Under the pieces are notes generated by a model. It was not told the DNA's origin and made no database searches. It saw only the letters and a program-made list of their open reading frames with translations. The translations under genes and the position numbers were made by a program. Of a stretch of DNA of 64,000 nt, positions 61,267 to 64,000 are shown in pieces. Within the stretch, counting starts at the first letter, position 1, and each line of letters opens with the position of its first letter. The DNA comes from Stenotrophomonas maltophilia (lineage in GTDB: Bacteria; Pseudomonadota; Gammaproteobacteria; Xanthomonadales; Xanthomonadaceae). Location: the NCBI RefSeq assembly GCF_004684085.1, contig NZ_SRHZ01000046.1:62001-126000 (forward strand). The letters are read 5' to 3'.

Positions 61267-62193
61267 ATGCCCACCGAGATCAATGACGATGGCCTTGATC
61301 CCACCCTTCTGCTGAAGGGCCTGTTTCCGCTGCCGAAGTTCATCCGCTTCGTCAGGGAGCGTTGCCCGCCAGGAAGCTTTGACGAAGCGATGCTGGTGGA
61401 GGAGTGGCGGAACGCCCGCGCCCTGGTGCGTCACCTCCACCAGGACGAAGCAGATGACGCCGATGCGATGGATGTCCTCGCCCTGCCGGAAGAGATGCGG
61501 CCATTGGCCGAGCAGGCCCTCCGTCAGCCCTCGATGCACCGCATGACGAGCGTGGTGCCGCGCAGTTGGCAGATGGTGGAGATCGACCGGCTGGTGGTCT
61601 TCCAGGAATGCATCAACCTGCGCCACATCGATCAGCTCGCGGCGGCCACGGCCACGTCACCCGATGCAGGCGAGATCATGGAGCTGGTGGCGCGAAGTGG
61701 ACGCCACGCACATCCGGATGTGCGCTTTACCCAGTCCGAAGGCAGCTACACCTTTGCATCTGCGTCCAACGACCTGCGGTTCCTCGACGTGGCGACGATC
61801 GACCCTCGCACCATCGCCGGTTACGAGCCGTTCGGCGCGGCCAGCCACGCCCTTGTGATCTACCTCGGTTTCAGCGACAACCTGATCAGTGCCACCCGTG
61901 TTGGCCGCCGGGTCATCCTGACCAACGGCTCGCACCGGCTGTACCTGCTGCGCAGGCTCGGCTTCCGCCATGCGCCCTGCCTGGTGACCGATGCATCCGA
62001 CAGCGATCTATCCGACGTGTTGTTGCCAGCCGCGGTCAAGCAGGATCGGCAGTTCTATCTGGGCGCTCCGCGACCGCCGATGTTCAAGGACTACCTGGAT
62101 CCGCACCTGACCTGCACCGTGCCGGTTACCCGCAAGCACTATGCGCTCAGGGCCAAGCTTGATCTGCAGAGGATCACGGTTCCGGCGCTGTAG
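61267..62193 (+). CDS. Unrecognised protein with ParB/sulfiredoxin-like motif
   Basis: A 308-residue cytosolic protein, divergent from the precursor operon. Residues about 213-240 (RRVILTNGSHRLYLLRRLGF) resemble the conserved core of the ParB/sulfiredoxin fold, where a Gly-x-His-Arg loop binds nucleotide. The first 130 residues are helical, with a charged patch EADDADAMDV. No other family is recognised. It shares the 17-bp motif with the other operons, so it is probably part of the lasso system: a regulator, tailoring enzyme or immunity factor. It is not a kinase, methyltransferase or acetyltransferase by any motif seen. Confidence 0.6.
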   Translation: MPTEINDDGLDPTLLLKGLFPLPKFIRFVRERCPPGSFDEAMLVEEWRNARALVRHLHQDEADDADAMDVLALPEEMRPLAEQALRQPSMHRMTSVVPRSWQMVEIDRLVVFQECINLRHIDQLAAATATSPDAGEIMELVARSGRHAHPDVRFTQSEGSYTFASASNDLRFLDVATIDPRTIAGYEPFGAASHALVIYLGFSDNLISATRVGRRVILTNGSHRLYLLRRLGFRHAPCLVTDASDSDLSDVLLPAAVKQDRQFYLGAPRPPMFKDYLDPHLTCTVPVTRKHYALRAKLDLQRITVPAL

Positions 62194-62756
62194 TGCCGTT
62201 GCGCGACACTCCATGATGGTGATGTGCCATCGTGACGACGCCCTGGAGTGATGTCTGGGACGGGCAGCGCCCTGCTGCCGGATGAAACATGGGAACAGTG
62301 GATCAGGATAGCCAGGCGATCTTCCAATGCACGGGAAGATCCGTTCTCCTGCGCCGACTACTGGAGCTGCGGCTCCACACATAGCATCGCTTCCATCTGG
62401 AAGTGCATCTGACCCTGCCGCCTGGCCGCCCATGATAGGCGCCATATGAAGGCACTGTTGGCGTGCAGCCGCGCCGCGAGGATGTCCGGGACAGGGAATC
62501 CCAGACGCCTGGGACGCGCGTCGAAACAGTTCGCAAATTTATAAAAAACTGCCTTCCTTCTCCTACCACGTTGCCGATCCATCTCGGCACTCTATCCGCA
62601 GGGCTGAGAGAGCCCAGGGAAAAAATACTCTTCGGATAGAAGCCGCCCTCAATGCAAGCCGGAAACTCTTCCACCATCGGATGCAGTCGAAAGCAGCGTC
62701 TTTCGGATGATAAGGAGCGGCAATGTTCAGAGCATTGCTCCACTCCACACCGCAGG
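62194..62756. other. Intergenic region before AraC gene
   Basis: No supported gene (563 bp, or 458 bp if the AraC protein starts at 62652). An AT-rich patch AAATTTATAAAAAACTG (62535-62551) may be a promoter. Short inverted repeats such as TGGAGCTGCGGCTCCA (62359-62374) are present. Confidence 0.5.
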
Positions 62757-63569
62757 ATGAGCAGCGACGGGCTTGGCTGGAGCGGCGTCTGGGCGAGAGT
62801 CAGCAGCGAATGTCCGGCTTGTACCTGCTCCTGTTCGAAGAAGCCTCTCTGCCTGCTGCTGGCACTGGAACCCATCGATATCACTTTGACTGCCAGCGGA
62901 CGTTCGGTTAGCCGCTTTCTGAAACGGGATTCATTGATAGTAGTTCCCGAGCCGTCAAGTGTTGAACTGACCACGGAGGGCGGCGCAACACTGCAGGTAA
63001 GGATCGACCATTCGATTGTCATGGATGCAGCGCAGATGCTGGCCATTGATTCGTATCGCTCCATCCAGCCCTCTGTTGGCATCTTTGACCGCAGCCTTGC
63101 TCTCCTTCTGCGCTCACTGAAAAGCGCAATGGGTGAGCCCGAAGATGTTTCCAACATAAAGGCACAACTCATTGGTCGTTCCATTGCTGCACATGTGCTG
63201 TGCATGGTCGGCCACGGGCAAGTCCCCTCCGGAAGCTCCGCAGCCCTGGAGTCGAGTGAACTGCTTCGATTCAGATCATTTGTCGAGGCAAATGTCGGCA
63301 GCAGGATCCAGGACGCGCTACTCGCTGATTTTCTCGGAATGAGCACTTCCACCTTGAGGAGAAGGTTCAAAGCGACTACCGGCATGACGCCACGTGAATA
63401 CATCATTTCCGAGCGGATCAGAATAGCGAAGAAGCTTCTTGTTGAAACATCCATGTCCATTGGCGACGTAGCCCATGCATGTGGATTTTCAGATCATTCG
63501 CACCTTTGCGTTTCTTTCATACAGCATCTTGGAATGTCCCCAGGCGATGTGCGCCGAGGGGTGGATTGA
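62757..63569 (+). CDS. AraC-family regulator
   Basis: About 270 residues from ATG 62757, or 305 from 62652. The N-terminal sensor is beta-rich (LALEPIDITLTASGRSVSRF). The C-terminal 100 residues have two helix-turn-helix motifs (ALLADFLGMSTSTLRRRFKA and DVAHACGFSDHSHLCVSFIQ, then LGMSPGDVRR). Third-codon GC is lower than in neighbouring genes (for example TCC TCA ATT codons), a sign of a different origin. The start is unclear; neither has a strong ribosome site. Its targets may be the pilin-like gene 187 bp downstream, or the lasso operon. Confidence 0.7.
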   Translation: MSSDGLGWSGVWARVSSECPACTCSCSKKPLCLLLALEPIDITLTASGRSVSRFLKRDSLIVVPEPSSVELTTEGGATLQVRIDHSIVMDAAQMLAIDSYRSIQPSVGIFDRSLALLLRSLKSAMGEPEDVSNIKAQLIGRSIAAHVLCMVGHGQVPSGSSAALESSELLRFRSFVEANVGSRIQDALLADFLGMSTSTLRRRFKATTGMTPREYIISERIRIAKKLLVETSMSIGDVAHACGFSDHSHLCVSFIQHLGMSPGDVRRGVD

Positions 63570-63756
63570 TGCCGGGATCGGCGGAAATCCATTCCCGGCA
63601 AGCAACACCCCGCCCCCGCGATGGGGAGCCAGGCACCGATTCAACTGCGACTACCGCCGTGATGCTTCGCCTGCGTGGTAGAGCACTTTCCCGGCAATCC
63701 TGCCCTTCCCTCGCCAGCTTGGTTCCCCGCCATTTTCCACGTTCTGGAGATTACTC

Positions 63757-64000
63757 ATGTGCACTCCCCTACGCCGCCCACTGGCATTGGTTGTTGCCGG
63801 TCTTTTCCTTGCCGGCACCGCAGGTGCGGCTGATACCACTCCGATGAACGTACGGATCATCGTGACCAAGGCCTGTACCGTTACCGCCGCTGCCGCCACG
63901 GATGTTGACTTCGGCACGTCTGTTTCCACTGCTGCCACCCCCATTCTTGCTCAAGGATCCTTGACAGCACAGTGCTCGGCGCAGACGCCATATGTGATCT
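63757..64000 (+). CDS. Spore-coat-U-domain secreted pilin-like protein, 3' end outside window
   Basis: The frame is open to the window edge (81 codons). A signal peptide (about 1-27, LALVVAGLFLAGTAGAA) is followed by the SCPU-type start MNVRIIVTKACTVTAAAATD, with VDFGTSVS and LTAQCSAQTPY. These proteins form Csu-type chaperone-usher pili, acting in surface attachment. GGAGA lies 8 bases before the ATG. Chaperone and usher genes would be expected just outside the window. Confidence 0.75.
   Translation, partial: MCTPLRRPLALVVAGLFLAGTAGAADTTPMNVRIIVTKACTVTAAAATDVDFGTSVSTAATPILAQGSLTAQCSAQTPYVI

Overview
The window looks like chromosome from a member of the Stenotrophomonas maltophilia complex. 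It is high-GC, and it carries several GTAG-ended palindromes of the SMAG type known from that species, a Xanthomonadaceae-type filamentous phage next to dif-like sequences, and gene families typical of the genus (PACE efflux, TonB-dependent receptors, a MesD/MesX methionine synthase pair, spore-coat-U pili). No rRNA, tRNA or CRISPR array was found.

Layout. Positions 1-5300: most of an inovirus prophage cut by the window edge (replication protein, ssDNA-binding protein, coat proteins, adsorption protein, Zot assembly ATPase, then a short minus-strand operon). It lies beside two inverted dif-like XerCD sites (5307-5334 and 6200-6227). Positions 6.2-12.6 kb: an accessory block of defence-like or unknown genes: YegP-like protein, a PD-(D/E)XK-like/membrane/GNAT set, a frameshifted gene, a HEPN-like plus PIN-like pair, and an HNH protein. 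Positions 12.7-17.1 kb: housekeeping and small genes, including an unusual structured leader (13781-13999) before a small-protein gene, a LysR/PACE efflux pair and gene relics. Positions 17.4-19.4 kb: a lipoprotein/secreted serine protease pair. Positions 19.5-22.2 kb: a UvrA-like ATPase. Positions 22.3-28.4 kb: oxidoreductase and hydrolase genes around a LysR regulator. Positions 30.2-34.9 kb: a methionine module with a MetR-like regulator, a MetF-like protein, an FMN reductase, MesX and MesD. Positions 35-40 kb: transporter, beta-lactamase-fold protein, AraC regulator and esterase. Positions 40.3-49.8 kb: a putative acyl catabolism locus with TonB receptor, hydrolase, MaoC hydratase, a transporter-like hybrid kinase, a LuxR-type regulator and an acyl-CoA ligase.

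Positions 50.5-62.2 kb hold the most interesting system, a lasso-peptide RiPP locus. A 50-residue precursor (60922-61074, minus) lies before a fused leader-binding/protease B protein and an asparagine-synthetase-like cyclase C. An ABC exporter, a TonB receptor, a three-gene ABC-2 transporter and an unrecognised ParB/sulfiredoxin-like protein complete it. The predicted core AHNHGTLWDGVFPTTSP would form an Ala1-Asp9 ring with two histidines. Both divergent promoter regions of the locus carry a near-identical 17-bp inverted repeat, which suggests common control. The window ends with an AraC regulator and the start of a spore-coat-U pilin-like gene.
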